Source: Rhodanobacter sp. OK091 (GTDB lineage Bacteria; Pseudomonadota; Gammaproteobacteria; Xanthomonadales; Rhodanobacteraceae). Taken from it: a stretch of DNA of 64,000 bases. Below are positions 9,829-18,903 of this stretch, one piece after another (positions within the stretch are counted from its first letter, which is position 1; each line of letters starts with the position of its first letter). The DNA is taken from positions 62,001 through 126,000 of the forward strand of contig NZ_FRCH01000006.1 in NCBI RefSeq assembly GCF_900142825.1, given 5' to 3'. A program made the position numbers and the translations under genes. The notes beneath the pieces are model-generated. The model was not told the origin of the DNA. It saw only the letters and a list, made by a program, of their open reading frames with translations, and made no database searches.

Positions 9829-10365
9829 ATGGCGACAGCAAAATTCATCAAGCCTTATGTCGAGCACGGTGAAAAGGCCAACGCAGTACGCAAGATCACT
9901 GTCTCGATTCCGCTGCATGTTCTGCGGCGGCTCTCCGATTTGCGCACTCACCGCCAAGTGAACAATCTTCGGCACGCCACCAACAGCGACTTGTTGGTTG
10001 AGGCGTTCCTGCACGCTTTTACTGGGCAACCACTGCCAACTGATGAGGAGCTTAGACGAACCATGGCCACTGCCAAGAAATCCGCTGCAAAGAAACCGGC
10101 TGCCAAGAAATCGGCCGCCAAGAAATCCACCGTGAAGAAGGTCGCCGCCAAGAAGCCGGCTGCCAAGAAAGCTGCCGTGAAGAAGGTCGCGAAGAAGGCT
10201 GCGCCGAAGAAGGCCGCCGCCAAGAAAGCTGCGCCGGCCAAGAAGGCCGCCGTGAAGAAGGTTGCGAAGAAGGCTGCGCCGAAGAAGGCCGCCGCCAAGA
10301 AAGCTGCACCGGCCAAGGTGGTGAAAGCCACCAAGACCGCAAAAGCCTCCAAGGCCAAGAAGTAA
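9829..10365 (+). CDS. metJ: MetJ-type methionine repressor fused to a histone-H1-like Lys/Ala tail
   Basis: A 178-aa protein. Residues 1-78 are a clear MetJ ribbon-helix-helix repressor: [20 protein letters not shown] gives the DNA-reading beta strand, with Lys22 and Thr24 equivalent to E. coli Lys23 and Thr25. [20 protein letters not shown] and [21 protein letters not shown] then give helices A and B, which form the S-adenosylmethionine pocket. The last 25 or so MetJ residues are replaced by about 100 residues of KKAA/KKPAA repeats resembling bacterial histone H1-like proteins. The DNA of the tail holds two near-identical 75-bp units (10174-10248 and 10249-10323). ATG 9829 is chosen because it restores the MetJ N-terminus and has GGGGA upstream. 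The protein probably represses methionine genes, and the tail probably adds sequence-independent DNA affinity (inference). Confidence 0.88.
   Translation: MATAKFIKPYVEHGEKANAVRKITVSIPLHVLRRLSDLRTHRQVNNLRHATNSDLLVEAFLHAFTGQPLPTDEELRRTMATAKKSAAKKPAAKKSAAKKSTVKKVAAKKPAAKKAAVKKVAKKAAPKKAAAKKAAPAKKAAVKKVAKKAAPKKAAAKKAAPAKVVKATKTAKASKAKK
10174..10323 (+). repeat. Two tandem 75-bp coding repeats in the H1-like tail
   Basis: Units start at GCCGTGAAGAAGGT (10174 and 10249) and differ at only a few bases. Each encodes 25 residues of the pattern [24 protein letters not shown]. Such repeats expand and contract by slippage, so tail length may vary between strains. Confidence 0.8.
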
Positions 10366-10414
10366 GCTACACGCGACAAGCAACACCTCCAATAAGACAA
10401 GTCACCCGATACTT

Positions 10415-10485
10415 CCCTCCCCGCGGTGCCCAGCGCGGGGAGGGCATTTCGAGAAGCTTTCGTCCCGGCCTGGCCGGGACGCTTC
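10415..10485 (+). terminator. Two consecutive hairpins after metJ-H1
   Basis: The first is an 11-bp stem, CCCTCCCCGCG / CGCGGGGAGGG (10415-10425 with 10434-10444). The second is CGTCCCGG / CCGGGACG (10461-10468 with 10474-10481), extended by GAAGC / GCTTC (10453-10457 with 10481-10485), with GTTTG after it. They lie 50-120 bases past the stop and probably end the transcript, although the T-tract is short. Confidence 0.5.
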
Positions 10486-10769
10486 GTTTGTGGGGTCGGG
10501 AAAGATTCACCACGGCAGCAGAGGGCCGCCCGCGCCCATCCCGTGAGGGGCGCCGAGACCCCCGGCCGATTGATCGCCAGGCGGATGTCCGGCCTCCGGC
10601 CCTTGGAACAAAATCACTTTCCGCACCGTGCGTTCATGCACGATTTGCCGTGCTGGCTCATTGGAGTTACCTTTCCCCTATCCGCGCTGCGGTGAATCCG
10701 GGGGATTCGCCGCTCCTGGATCGACAGGGGGAAAAAGCGCGGGTATCTGTCGACACTCAGCGAGAGACC
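10486..10769. other. Intergenic stretch before the TonB-like gene
   Basis: With the hairpins before it, this completes a 404-base gap. An open frame extends upstream of the TonB-like gene into it, but its residues look like random GC-rich translation and no ribosome-binding site supports an earlier start. No regulatory motif was recognised. Confidence 0.4.
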
Positions 10770-11816
10770 ATGGATACCCGAGACGTATTTGATACACGCC
10801 GGCATGAGCGTGGGGCCATCAGGCCCGTAGTCATCGCCATCATCGCCGTTTTCGCCCTGCTGGCCGTAGGGGCATGGTTCCTGATCATCAAGCCGCATCA
10901 GGAGCTGGTCATGGCCGACGCGGGCGGCCATCCGTCCACGCCGGTATCCACGGCTACCCGGGCACTGCCGCCACCGCCCGCCAACGTGGCGGCGATGGAC
11001 GTCAACCAGTTGCTGGCCGAAGCGCGTACCGCAATGAACGAACAGCGCTATCTGGCGCCGACCGGCAATAACGCCTTCGAGTTCTATCTGCGTGTATTGG
11101 AGAAGGATCCGGGCAACAAGGTCGCATCCGATGCGTTGCGCGAGACGTTCCCGTTCGCCGCCACGTCGGCCGAGCAGTCGATCAACTCGCGAGACTTCAA
11201 TGAAGCGCAGCGTCAGATCGACCTGCTGGCCAAGGCCGATCCGACCAACTTCACGTTGACCATCCTGCGTTCCAAGCTGGATGCGCAGCGCAAGACGCTG
11301 GACAAGCAGCAGCAAGATGCCGCCGATCAGCAGAAGGCACAGCAGCTGGCGGCACAGAAGGCGGCGGCCGACAAGGCGGCAGCGGATCAGCTGGCCGCAC
11401 AACAGAAGGCCCAATTGGCGGCCGAGCAACAGAAAGCGCAGTCGGCCCGCACGGCGCAACAGCCGAGTCAGCAGCCGTCGACGACCCCGTCGACAGAAGC
11501 CGGCAACCCGGCGGCCGCCGGTGCGGACAGCGGCAACGCTGCTGGCCAGACCAGCGATGCGGTGCTGCTGAGGGCCGTCGGCGCACGCTACCCCACGGCG
11601 GCGATGCGCGCGCGGCAGGAAGGCTGGGTGCTGGTGTCGTTCACGATCGATCCCGCTGGGCGGACGGGCGACATCAAGGTGGTCGACGCACAGCCGCGCC
11701 GTGTTTTCGATCGCGCCGCGATAGATGCGGTGCAGCGCTACCAGTTCACGCCGGCGAAGAAGGACGGCGTGGCCGTCGCCAGCGTCAAGCAGCAGCGGAT
11801 CGAGTTCAAGCTCTGA
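10770..11816 (+). CDS. TonB-like energy transducer with coiled-coil midsection
   Basis: A 348-aa inner-membrane protein. A short cytoplasmic N-terminus is followed by one membrane segment (residues 19-40). A periplasmic region comes next, with a Gln/Ala/Lys-rich coiled coil (about residues 170-235: QQKAQQLAAQKAAADKAAA). The TonB C-terminal fold lies at about residues 260-348 (RYPTAAMRARQEGWVLVSF, then DIKVVDAQPRRVFDRAAIDAV and YQFTPAKKDG). It should couple the proton-motive force to an outer-membrane receptor or act in a Tol/Pal-like role. No exbB or exbD is adjacent. The coiled coil replaces the usual Pro-rich spacer, recalling TolA. Start 10770 has GAGAG upstream. Confidence 0.8.
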   Translation: MDTRDVFDTRRHERGAIRPVVIAIIAVFALLAVGAWFLIIKPHQELVMADAGGHPSTPVSTATRALPPPPANVAAMDVNQLLAEARTAMNEQRYLAPTGNNAFEFYLRVLEKDPGNKVASDALRETFPFAATSAEQSINSRDFNEAQRQIDLLAKADPTNFTLTILRSKLDAQRKTLDKQQQDAADQQKAQQLAAQKAAADKAAADQLAAQQKAQLAAEQQKAQSARTAQQPSQQPSTTPSTEAGNPAAAGADSGNAAGQTSDAVLLRAVGARYPTAAMRARQEGWVLVSFTIDPAGRTGDIKVVDAQPRRVFDRAAIDAVQRYQFTPAKKDGVAVASVKQQRIEFKL

Positions 11817-11896
11817 TCGTCATGCACTGATGTGAGAGCAGCAACCGGACGGCGCATGTTTCCCATGCGCCGTCTTTCGTTTCGGGAGGCAGCGAT

Positions 11897-13189
11897 TCAG
11901 AAGCGGTATCCGCGACGGTGCCTAGGCAGCTTTTTCCGTTGTGGTGCCGCTGCCGGCGCCTTGGCGTTGCCTTCGATCTCGGCCCAGTCCACGTGCGGCA
12001 GGTTCAGCAGATCGTCGAACACCATCGGCATCAAGCCGCTGGGAATCGGGCCGGTAGAGTTCCACAAGGTGACCACGCCGGCGTGGTACTTCGGGAAGAA
12101 GCCGATCATGGTGCGATAGCCGGCCACGGCTCCCGCGTGAAAGATCAGGGTTTCGCCGCCGTACTCGTACACCCGCCAACCCAGCGCATAGTGCGCGTTG
12201 GTCAATCGTGCCCGGCGCCATGGCGTGGCATTCAGTTCGCTGGGCGTGACCACGCCCGGCGCATGCAGCACTTCCAGCAACGAGCTGGGCAGCACATCCT
12301 GGCGATCGCCCATCTGCGCGATCAGCCATTTTTCCATGTCACGCAAACTGGCGTTGACGCCCGCCGCCGGTGCGACCCGATAGTAGGTTTCGCTCGGTTC
12401 GAACGGTATCCAGCCGTGGCTGCTCGCGCGGTGCGGGCGAGCCCAGCTCTTGTTGGATTCCAGTGCCTCGCGGCCGTAGCTGGCGGTGGTCATGCCGAGC
12501 GGGTAGAAGATGCGCTTGTCGACCTGGCGGTAAAAGAAGTCGCCGGTGCGTGCGAGCACCACATCGCCGATCATGCCGAACGCGACGTTCTGGTAGCCGT
12601 AACACTGGCCGACACCGCAGACCAGGTTGACTTCGTCCAGCTTGCGCACCAGCTCCTCGTAGGACATGTCGCCTTCGAGCATGTTGTCATAGGTGTTGCG
12701 CGGCAGACCCAGCCGTTGTCCCAGGATGTCGGCCACGGTGGCCTGTGAGGCTGCCTGCATGTCCTTGAGCTTGAAGTACGGCAGCACATCGACCAGCTTG
12801 GTATCCCAGCTCAACTTGCCATCGTCCACCAGCAGGCCGGTGATGGCAGTGGCAAATGCCTTCGACAGCGAGGCAAGCCGGAACACGGTCTCCGGCGTCA
12901 CCGGTTGTTTGGTAACGGCATCGGTGTAGCCGACCGTGCCTTCGAAGACCACCTTGTCGTCGATCACCAGCGCCGTGACCAGGCCGGCGACGGCATGTCG
13001 CTCGGCTATGCGGTTCAGCCAGCGCTGGTAGTCGTCGATGGTCTGCTTGATGCGTGCCGGCGGCAGACTTTCGGCGGTGCCGTGAACACTGACCGTCGGC
13101 AACGTTGTCGCGGTAGTAGCGGCGCGGACCGGCGCGCAAGCCGCTCCGAACACGCCCGCGATCAACAGGAAGATCTTCTGAAACTGCAT
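11897..13189 (-). CDS. Exported serine hydrolase, class C beta-lactamase/esterase family
   Basis: A 430-aa protein starting at MQFQKIFLLIAGVFGAACAP, a signal peptide with a possible lipobox-like GAAC. The beta-lactamase (PF00144-type) fold carries the SxxK motif Ser107-Leu-Ser-Lys110 (FRLASLSKAFA), a YQN that fits YxN, and a C-terminal HAG in place of KTG. These features suit a penicillin-binding-type esterase or D-aminopeptidase more than a true beta-lactamase. It is divergent from lemA: the two starts are 55 bases apart. Confidence 0.85.
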   Translation of the reverse strand: MQFQKIFLLIAGVFGAACAPVRAATTATTLPTVSVHGTAESLPPARIKQTIDDYQRWLNRIAERHAVAGLVTALVIDDKVVFEGTVGYTDAVTKQPVTPETVFRLASLSKAFATAITGLLVDDGKLSWDTKLVDVLPYFKLKDMQAASQATVADILGQRLGLPRNTYDNMLEGDMSYEELVRKLDEVNLVCGVGQCYGYQNVAFGMIGDVVLARTGDFFYRQVDKRIFYPLGMTTASYGREALESNKSWARPHRASSHGWIPFEPSETYYRVAPAAGVNASLRDMEKWLIAQMGDRQDVLPSSLLEVLHAPGVVTPSELNATPWRRARLTNAHYALGWRVYEYGGETLIFHAGAVAGYRTMIGFFPKYHAGVVTLWNSTGPIPSGLMPMVFDDLLNLPHVDWAEIEGNAKAPAAAPQRKKLPRHRRGYRF

Positions 13190-13244
13190 GATATTCTGGT
13201 GTTGTTCCGGCGTGGGGAAGCGCCTCAGGGTGGAGAGTCGACCG

Positions 13245-13832
13245 ATGGGCCTGATCATTGTTCTGATTGTTGTCGTTCTGATTGTCTTGTACTTCGTGGC
13301 GATCTACAACGGACTGGTGACCTCTCGCAACAGCTACAAGAATGCCTTTGCGCAGATCGATGTGCAGCTGACCCGCCGGCATGACCTGATTCCGAATCTG
13401 GTGGAAACGGCCAAGGGTTATCTCGCGCATGAACGCGGCACCCTCGAGGCCGTGGTTCAGGCCCGCAACGCGGCGGTCAGCGGGCTGGCCGGCGCCAAGG
13501 CCAACCCCGGTGATCCGGCCGCAATGCAGCAGCTGGCCAGCAGCGAGAACGCTTTGACCCAGACGCTGGGTCATTTGTTCGCGCTGCAGGAAGCGTATCC
13601 CGACCTGAAGGCGAACCAAACCATGATGCAGCTCTCCGAAGAGCTGACTTCGACCGAGAACCGGGTCGCGTTCGCACGGCAGGCCTATAACGATTCGGTG
13701 CTGACCTACAACAACAAGCGCGAAGTCTTTCCGTCGTCGTTCGTGGCCAACAGCTTCGCCTTCGTCGCGGCCGAGCCGCTGAAGATCGAGGACCCGGCTG
13801 TGCGTGACGCGCCGAAGGTTTCCTTTACCTGA
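13245..13832 (+). CDS. lemA: LemA family protein
   Basis: A 195-aa protein with an N-terminal membrane segment (GLIIVLIVVVLIVLYFVAIYN) and the LemA helical bundle (SYKNAFAQIDVQLTRRHDLIPNL is the family signature region). The start is at MGLIIV after GGAGAG. LemA proteins are thought to present a helical periplasmic domain and often sit next to membrane M48 proteases, as here; the protease gene follows after 56 bases. The function in this species is unknown. Confidence 0.93.
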   Translation: MGLIIVLIVVVLIVLYFVAIYNGLVTSRNSYKNAFAQIDVQLTRRHDLIPNLVETAKGYLAHERGTLEAVVQARNAAVSGLAGAKANPGDPAAMQQLASSENALTQTLGHLFALQEAYPDLKANQTMMQLSEELTSTENRVAFARQAYNDSVLTYNNKREVFPSSFVANSFAFVAAEPLKIEDPAVRDAPKVSFT

Positions 13833-13888
13833 TCGCCGCTGCATCGCGACTGTCGTCGCGATGCACACGTTCAGCCGCCGGAGCCTCC

Positions 13889-15805
13889 ATGGATTTTTTT
13901 GCGCAACAGGCGCGCGTACGCAGCAGCAGCCGACGACTGGTTGCGCTGTTTGTGTTGGCGGTGATCGCGATCGTGGCGGCGATCGACGCGGTGGTGTGGT
14001 TCGCCATGGGCCACCACCCGATGGAGGGCGAGCCGGCGCGATCGAATCTGTCGCTGCTGTTGGCCAGCAGCGCCGCGGTGCTGGCCGGGATCGGCCTCAG
14101 TTCGTTGTTCCGCATCATGAGCCTGTCCGGTGGCGGCAAGACGGTGGCCGAGAGTGTCGGCGCGGTGCCGGTGCCACCGGATACGCGCGACCCGCAGCTG
14201 CGCCAATTGCGCAATGTGATCGAGGAAGTGGCGATCGCGGCAGGCGTGCCGGTGCCGGACATCTATCTGATGGAAGAGGAGCCCGGTATCAATGCGTTCG
14301 CCGCCGGCTACTCGGCATCCGACGCGGCGGTGTGCGTGACCCGTGGTTGCCTCGACAACCTGAGTCGCGACGAGTTGCAAGGTGTGATCGCGCACGAGTT
14401 CAGTCATGTGCTGAACGGCGATATGCGGCTCAACATCCGCCTGATGGGTCTGCTGTTCGGCATCCTGGTGCTGACGATCGTCGGGCGCAAGGTGATCTGG
14501 TTCGGCGGCGGCCGCAGCAGCCGGCGCGACGGTGGCGGTGGCCAGGTGTGGATGATCGGACTGGCGCTGATCGTGGTCGGCTATATCGGGTACTTCTTCG
14601 CGCGGCTGATCCAGGCCGCGGTGGCCCGTTCGCGCGAATCGCTGGCCGACGCGTCGGCGGTGCAATTCACCCGCCAGACCGATGGCATCGCCGGCGCACT
14701 GAAGAAGATCGCAATCCTCAGCGAAGGCTCCGAACTGCAGGTGGCGAACAAGCAGGAAGTGGCGCACATGTTGTTTGGCGAGGCCGGCGCGTTCAACGCG
14801 TTGTTCGCCACCCATCCACCGCTGCTGCAACGCATCCGTGCCCTGGAGCCCGGTTTTCGCGAAGAGGATCTGGCCCGATTGGCGGCGTCGATGCAGCAGA
14901 CTGCTCAGGCGCAATCGACGGCAGCTTTCGCCGATAAATCAGCGAACCCGCCGCCGGCGCCCACCGTGGCCACGCCGCCGCCATTGCCGGCCGTGCTGGG
15001 CGCCGTGGTGTTGGCGCAAGGTGTCGGCAGCACTACGGGTTCGACGCGCTTCCAGCGCGCCGCAGCCGTGCAGCAGGCCATGCCGGCCACGTTGACGGCA
15101 GCCGTGCAGCAACCGGAGTCGGCACTGACCGTTGTGCTGGCCTTGGCCACATCGTCGGAGAAAGAACTGCAGGAGGCGCAGCGCAGGATCATCGCCGATG
15201 CCTTTGGCGATGATCTGGAGCAGGCCGTGCAGGCGACGGCGCTCGAAGTGGCGACGCTGTCGCCGGAGTCCCGGTTGCCGCTGGCGGCGCTGGCGTTCCC
15301 CGCGCTGAAACAGCTGTCGGAAGGACGCCAGCAGACCTTGCTGGCTTCGCTCGATGCGCTGGTGCGGGCGGATGGCCGGGTCGATCTCGACGAGTACTGC
15401 CTGGTCCGGTTGCTGCGCCTGCAATTGATCGAGGCGCAACAGCCGCGGCGCTCACCGGTGGACGGGCTGAAAAAACTGCCGGCGTGCCGTGGCAGCGTGA
15501 TGCTGGTTTGCGCAGTCGTTGCCGTGAACGGGAATGCCGACGAAGCCGCCGCGCGTCGCGCCTGGTTGCTGGCGATGCAGCAGGCTTTCCCCGGCGAAGC
15601 GCTGGATTGGTCGGCACCGCCGGCGGCGTGGCAGACGCCGTTCGAGCGCGCGCTGGATGATCTCGACGGATTGGTGCCGCCGGCCAAGGAGCTGGTGATC
15701 CAGAGCCTGGCCAGCGCGATCCATGCCGATGGCGTCGTCAGCGTGGAGGAGGCCGAGTTGCTGCGGGTGATCTGCGCCAGCCTGCATTGCCCGCTGCCGG
15801 TGTAG
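13889..15805 (+). CDS. M48-family membrane zinc metalloprotease with C-terminal TerB-like extension
   Basis: A 638-aa protein. Two N-terminal membrane segments (about residues 19-40 and 52-73) precede the M48 peptidase domain. The zinc motif HEFSH is at residues 169-173, and the third ligand is in RSRESLADASA. Two further hydrophobic segments follow (LLFGILVLTIVG and GLALIVVGYIGYFF). The protease part resembles HtpX/YcaL-type quality-control enzymes. A linker rich in Pro/Ala then leads to about 250 extra residues, including LLASLDALVRADGRVDLDEY and a similar acidic repeat near the end, which resemble TerB-like helical domains. It is probably co-transcribed with lemA. Confidence 0.88.
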   Translation: MDFFAQQARVRSSSRRLVALFVLAVIAIVAAIDAVVWFAMGHHPMEGEPARSNLSLLLASSAAVLAGIGLSSLFRIMSLSGGGKTVAESVGAVPVPPDTRDPQLRQLRNVIEEVAIAAGVPVPDIYLMEEEPGINAFAAGYSASDAAVCVTRGCLDNLSRDELQGVIAHEFSHVLNGDMRLNIRLMGLLFGILVLTIVGRKVIWFGGGRSSRRDGGGGQVWMIGLALIVVGYIGYFFARLIQAAVARSRESLADASAVQFTRQTDGIAGALKKIAILSEGSELQVANKQEVAHMLFGEAGAFNALFATHPPLLQRIRALEPGFREEDLARLAASMQQTAQAQSTAAFADKSANPPPAPTVATPPPLPAVLGAVVLAQGVGSTTGSTRFQRAAAVQQAMPATLTAAVQQPESALTVVLALATSSEKELQEAQRRIIADAFGDDLEQAVQATALEVATLSPESRLPLAALAFPALKQLSEGRQQTLLASLDALVRADGRVDLDEYCLVRLLRLQLIEAQQPRRSPVDGLKKLPACRGSVMLVCAVVAVNGNADEAAARRAWLLAMQQAFPGEALDWSAPPAAWQTPFERALDDLDGLVPPAKELVIQSLASAIHADGVVSVEEAELLRVICASLHCPLPV

Positions 15806-15849
15806 CAGCACGCCGCTAGGCAGTAGGTTTGCGCTTCACGCGATGATGT

Positions 15850-17445
15850 CTAGATCTCGCCGCGGATCAGCGCACTGGCCCGCTCGGCCAGCATGATCGT
15901 CGGCGCGTTGGTATTCCCGGTGGGCAGGCTGGGCATCACCGAGGCATCGACGACGCGCAGACCTTCCACGCCACGTACGCGAAGCTCGCTGTCGACCACG
16001 GCACGGTCGTCGTTGCCCATACGGCAGGTGCCGACCGGGTGGTAGATGGTTTCCGCCTTGCGCCGGATGAAATCGGTGTACTCGGCATCGGTGCTGATTC
16101 GCCGCTCGGGGAATACCGGTTCGCCGCGATACGCATCGAACGCGCTCTGGTCGAACAGGTCGCGCGACAGCCGCGCCGCCTCGATCATCCGCTTCAGATC
16201 GTGGCCTTCCGGATCGCCAAGATAATTGGCGTGGATCGCGATCGGCTGTGCCGGATCGGCCGAGTGCAGGCGCAGACGGCCGCGGCTGCGCGGATGCAGA
16301 TAGCAAGCGTGCAAGGTGTAGCCGTAGCCGGGCAGGCGATGGCGGCCGTGATCGTCGAGCAGGGCGGGCACAAAGTGGAACTGCAGGTCGCAGCGCTCAT
16401 CGTCGGCAAGCCGGCTGCGCACGAAACCGCCGGCCTCGGCCACATTGGAACTGCCCGGTCCGTCGCGGTGGCGCCACCAGCGCAGGCCGGTGGTCAGCTC
16501 ATTGAGATGGTCGTAGGTGATCTTCTGCTTGCTGCCGTCCAGCGTGCAGATATCCAGATGATCTTGCAGGTTGCCGCCGATGTCGGGCAGGTCGGCGAGC
16601 ACCTCGATGCCGTGTTCGCGCAGATGATCGGCCGGGCCCAATCCGGACAGCATCAGCAGTTGCGGCGTGTTGATCGCGCCGGCGGCGAGGATCACCTCGC
16701 CTGCTTCGATCCGTTCGCAAGCGTGCCGGCCGCGGCGCAGCTGCACGCCCACCGCGCGGCCATGCTCGAGCAGCACGCGTTCGACCAGTGCATGCGTGCG
16801 CACGTGCAGGTTTGCGCGCTGGCGTACCGGCTTCAGGAAGGCTGTTGCAGTGGAGCAACGCGCACCGTCACGCTGCGTCACCTGGTACAACCCGAAGCCG
16901 GCTTGTTGCTCGCCGTTGAAATCGTCGTTGCGCGGGTAGCGGGCGCTTGCAGCCGCATCGATCAAAGTCGCCGACAGCACGTTGTGGTGGCGCAGATCGG
17001 CCACGCCGAGTGGGCCACCGACGCCATGCCACGCGCTGGCGCCGCGCGTATTGTCCTCGCTGCGCAGGAACCACGGCAGCACCTGTTGCCATGACCAGCG
17101 CGGATCGCCGCACGCCCGCGCCCAGCCGTCGTAGTCGGCCGCCACGCCGCGGATGTAGCACATCGCATTGATCGAACTGGAGCCGCCCAGCGTCTTGCCG
17201 CGCGGCCACCAGAGGCGACGCTGGTTGAGTGCGGGCTCCGGTTCGGTGCGGTAATTCCAGTTGAGCCGACGGTTGTTGGCCAGCCGGGCGATGCCGGCAG
17301 GCATGTGGATCAGCGGATTCCAGTCCGACGCGCCCGCTTCCAGCAACAACACGCGTTTGCCTGGGGCGGCGCTGAGCCGGTTGGCCAGCACGCAACCGGC
17401 CGAACCGGCGCCGACGATGACGTAATCGTAGTCGTAGTTGTTCAA
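15850..17445 (-). CDS. GMC-family FAD-dependent oxidoreductase (choline/alcohol dehydrogenase type)
   Basis: A 531-aa flavoprotein. GAGSAG at residues 12-17 binds the FAD ADP moiety. GKTLGGSSSINAM is GMC signature 1, and GAINTPQLLMLSGLGP is signature 2. The C-terminal active-site region reads IYHPVGTCRMG, followed by PTGNTNAPTIMLAERAS. Substrates of this branch are usually primary alcohols or choline, but no betaine genes are nearby. The best start appears to be a TTG (17443-17445, giving MNNYDYDYVIV), as no ATG fits before the FAD motif. It is divergent from the transporter gene. Confidence 0.9.
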   Translation of the reverse strand: MNNYDYDYVIVGAGSAGCVLANRLSAAPGKRVLLLEAGASDWNPLIHMPAGIARLANNRRLNWNYRTEPEPALNQRRLWWPRGKTLGGSSSINAMCYIRGVAADYDGWARACGDPRWSWQQVLPWFLRSEDNTRGASAWHGVGGPLGVADLRHHNVLSATLIDAAASARYPRNDDFNGEQQAGFGLYQVTQRDGARCSTATAFLKPVRQRANLHVRTHALVERVLLEHGRAVGVQLRRGRHACERIEAGEVILAAGAINTPQLLMLSGLGPADHLREHGIEVLADLPDIGGNLQDHLDICTLDGSKQKITYDHLNELTTGLRWWRHRDGPGSSNVAEAGGFVRSRLADDERCDLQFHFVPALLDDHGRHRLPGYGYTLHACYLHPRSRGRLRLHSADPAQPIAIHANYLGDPEGHDLKRMIEAARLSRDLFDQSAFDAYRGEPVFPERRISTDAEYTDFIRRKAETIYHPVGTCRMGNDDRAVVDSELRVRGVEGLRVVDASVMPSLPTGNTNAPTIMLAERASALIRGEI

Positions 17446-17511
17446 GGGCTCTATCGCTCCTCACTGGAGGGACGTGGACGGGATAGACGAGGGCTGGATG
17501 GACATGGGTGC

Positions 17512-18855
17512 ATGCTAGTCTTGCCGCGCCCCACGCTGGATGTGCCTGTGAGTTTGCCCCGCCAAACCGTTGTGGAACAAGCTGCCGCGCCGACGCTGTC
17601 CGCGCTGGCGTTTTTCTTCGTAATGACTTCGTACTACATCATCCGGCCGGTCAGGGATCAGTTGAGCGGCGCGGTGGGTTCGCAGTCGCTGCCGCTGTTC
17701 TACGGCGCGGTGTTCGTGGTGATGCTGCTGCTGACGCCGGTGTTCGGCATGCTGGCGGCGCGCTTCCGGCGCAGGGAATTGCTTGGCTGGAGCTACAGCT
17801 TCTTCATTCTGTGTCTGCTCGCGTTCGTACCCGCCTTCATGGCGCAGGATCGCATCGGGGCGCGCGAGCTGGGCGTGGTGTTTTTCGTCTGGGTCAGCGT
17901 GTTCAACCTGTTCGTGGTGTCGCTGTTCTGGAGTTTCATGGCCGACATCTTCTCCAGCGGCCAGGCTAGGCGGGTGTTTTCGCTGATCGCACTCGGCGGC
18001 ATGGCTGGCGCGATCTTCGGCCCGCTGGTGACCAAGCTTCTGGTGCAGTTGATCGGCGTAGCGCCGCTGTTGCTGGTCTCGGCGCTGGCATTGAGCTTCT
18101 CGATGATGCTGTTGCTGCAGCTTTCGGCGCAGCACGATCGACAAGCGGGTAGCCGTGCTGATGAGGCGATTGGCGGCTCGCTGTGGGCCGGCATCAGGGA
18201 GCTGTGGTCGCGTCCGTTCCTGCGTTACATGGCTTTGCTGATGTTGTTCGGCGACGGCATCGGCACGCTGGCCTACGCGCTGGTGGCCGACTACGCCAAG
18301 GCGCATTTCACCAGCACGGTCGCGCGTACGTCGTTCTACAACGATCTCGATCTGGCCACCAACCTGCTCGGCGCAGCGTTGCAGCTGAGCGTGACGCCGT
18401 GGTTGCTGGTGCGTCGCGGCGCCGGCTGGGGGCTGGTCTTGCCAGCGGTGGTGAATGTGGCTTTGTTGGCGGGGGTAGCGCTGATCGGTGTCGGCAGCTT
18501 TTGGTTCTTCAGCTACAACGTGTCGCTGCTGGCGGTGATGCTGGTGATCACACGCGGCTTCGCCTATGGCATGACCAAGCCGGCGGTGGACGCGCTGTAC
18601 ACGCGGGTGCCGCGTGAGACGCGCTACAAGGGCAAGAATTTCGTCGAGACCGCGGTATGGCGCTTTGGCGACGTGGTGGTAACCAGCGCCGTGAGCGGTT
18701 TGCGCATGCTGGGTTGGGGCGTCGGCGGACTGGCCTTGCTGGGTGCCGGCGTCGCCACCCTGGCGGCGATGGTGGCCCGCCGGGCCGGCTGGTCGCCCGA
18801 CCTGGCGCCGGACGAGCATGCTCAGAACAGCGGCGCCGATGCACCGTCGATCTGA
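17512..18855 (+). CDS. NTT/MFS-like membrane transporter
   Basis: A 447-aa multi-spanning inner-membrane protein with about 11-12 hydrophobic segments. The opening SALAFFFVMTSYYIIRPVRDQL and the later ITRGFAYGMTKPAVDALYTRVPRE recall the ATP/ADP-translocase-like (NTT) branch of the MFS, often annotated simply as MFS transporter in xanthomonads. In free-living bacteria the substrate is unknown. ATG 17512 is the first plausible start. It stands alone, divergent from the GMC oxidoreductase and convergent with the CBS protein gene. Confidence 0.75.
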   Translation: MLVLPRPTLDVPVSLPRQTVVEQAAAPTLSALAFFFVMTSYYIIRPVRDQLSGAVGSQSLPLFYGAVFVVMLLLTPVFGMLAARFRRRELLGWSYSFFILCLLAFVPAFMAQDRIGARELGVVFFVWVSVFNLFVVSLFWSFMADIFSSGQARRVFSLIALGGMAGAIFGPLVTKLLVQLIGVAPLLLVSALALSFSMMLLLQLSAQHDRQAGSRADEAIGGSLWAGIRELWSRPFLRYMALLMLFGDGIGTLAYALVADYAKAHFTSTVARTSFYNDLDLATNLLGAALQLSVTPWLLVRRGAGWGLVLPAVVNVALLAGVALIGVGSFWFFSYNVSLLAVMLVITRGFAYGMTKPAVDALYTRVPRETRYKGKNFVETAVWRFGDVVVTSAVSGLRMLGWGVGGLALLGAGVATLAAMVARRAGWSPDLAPDEHAQNSGADAPSI

Positions 18856-18903
18856 AGAAACCCGTGCGGCGCTCAGCTGGCGCCAGCCTTGGCTGGTGCC
18901 GCC

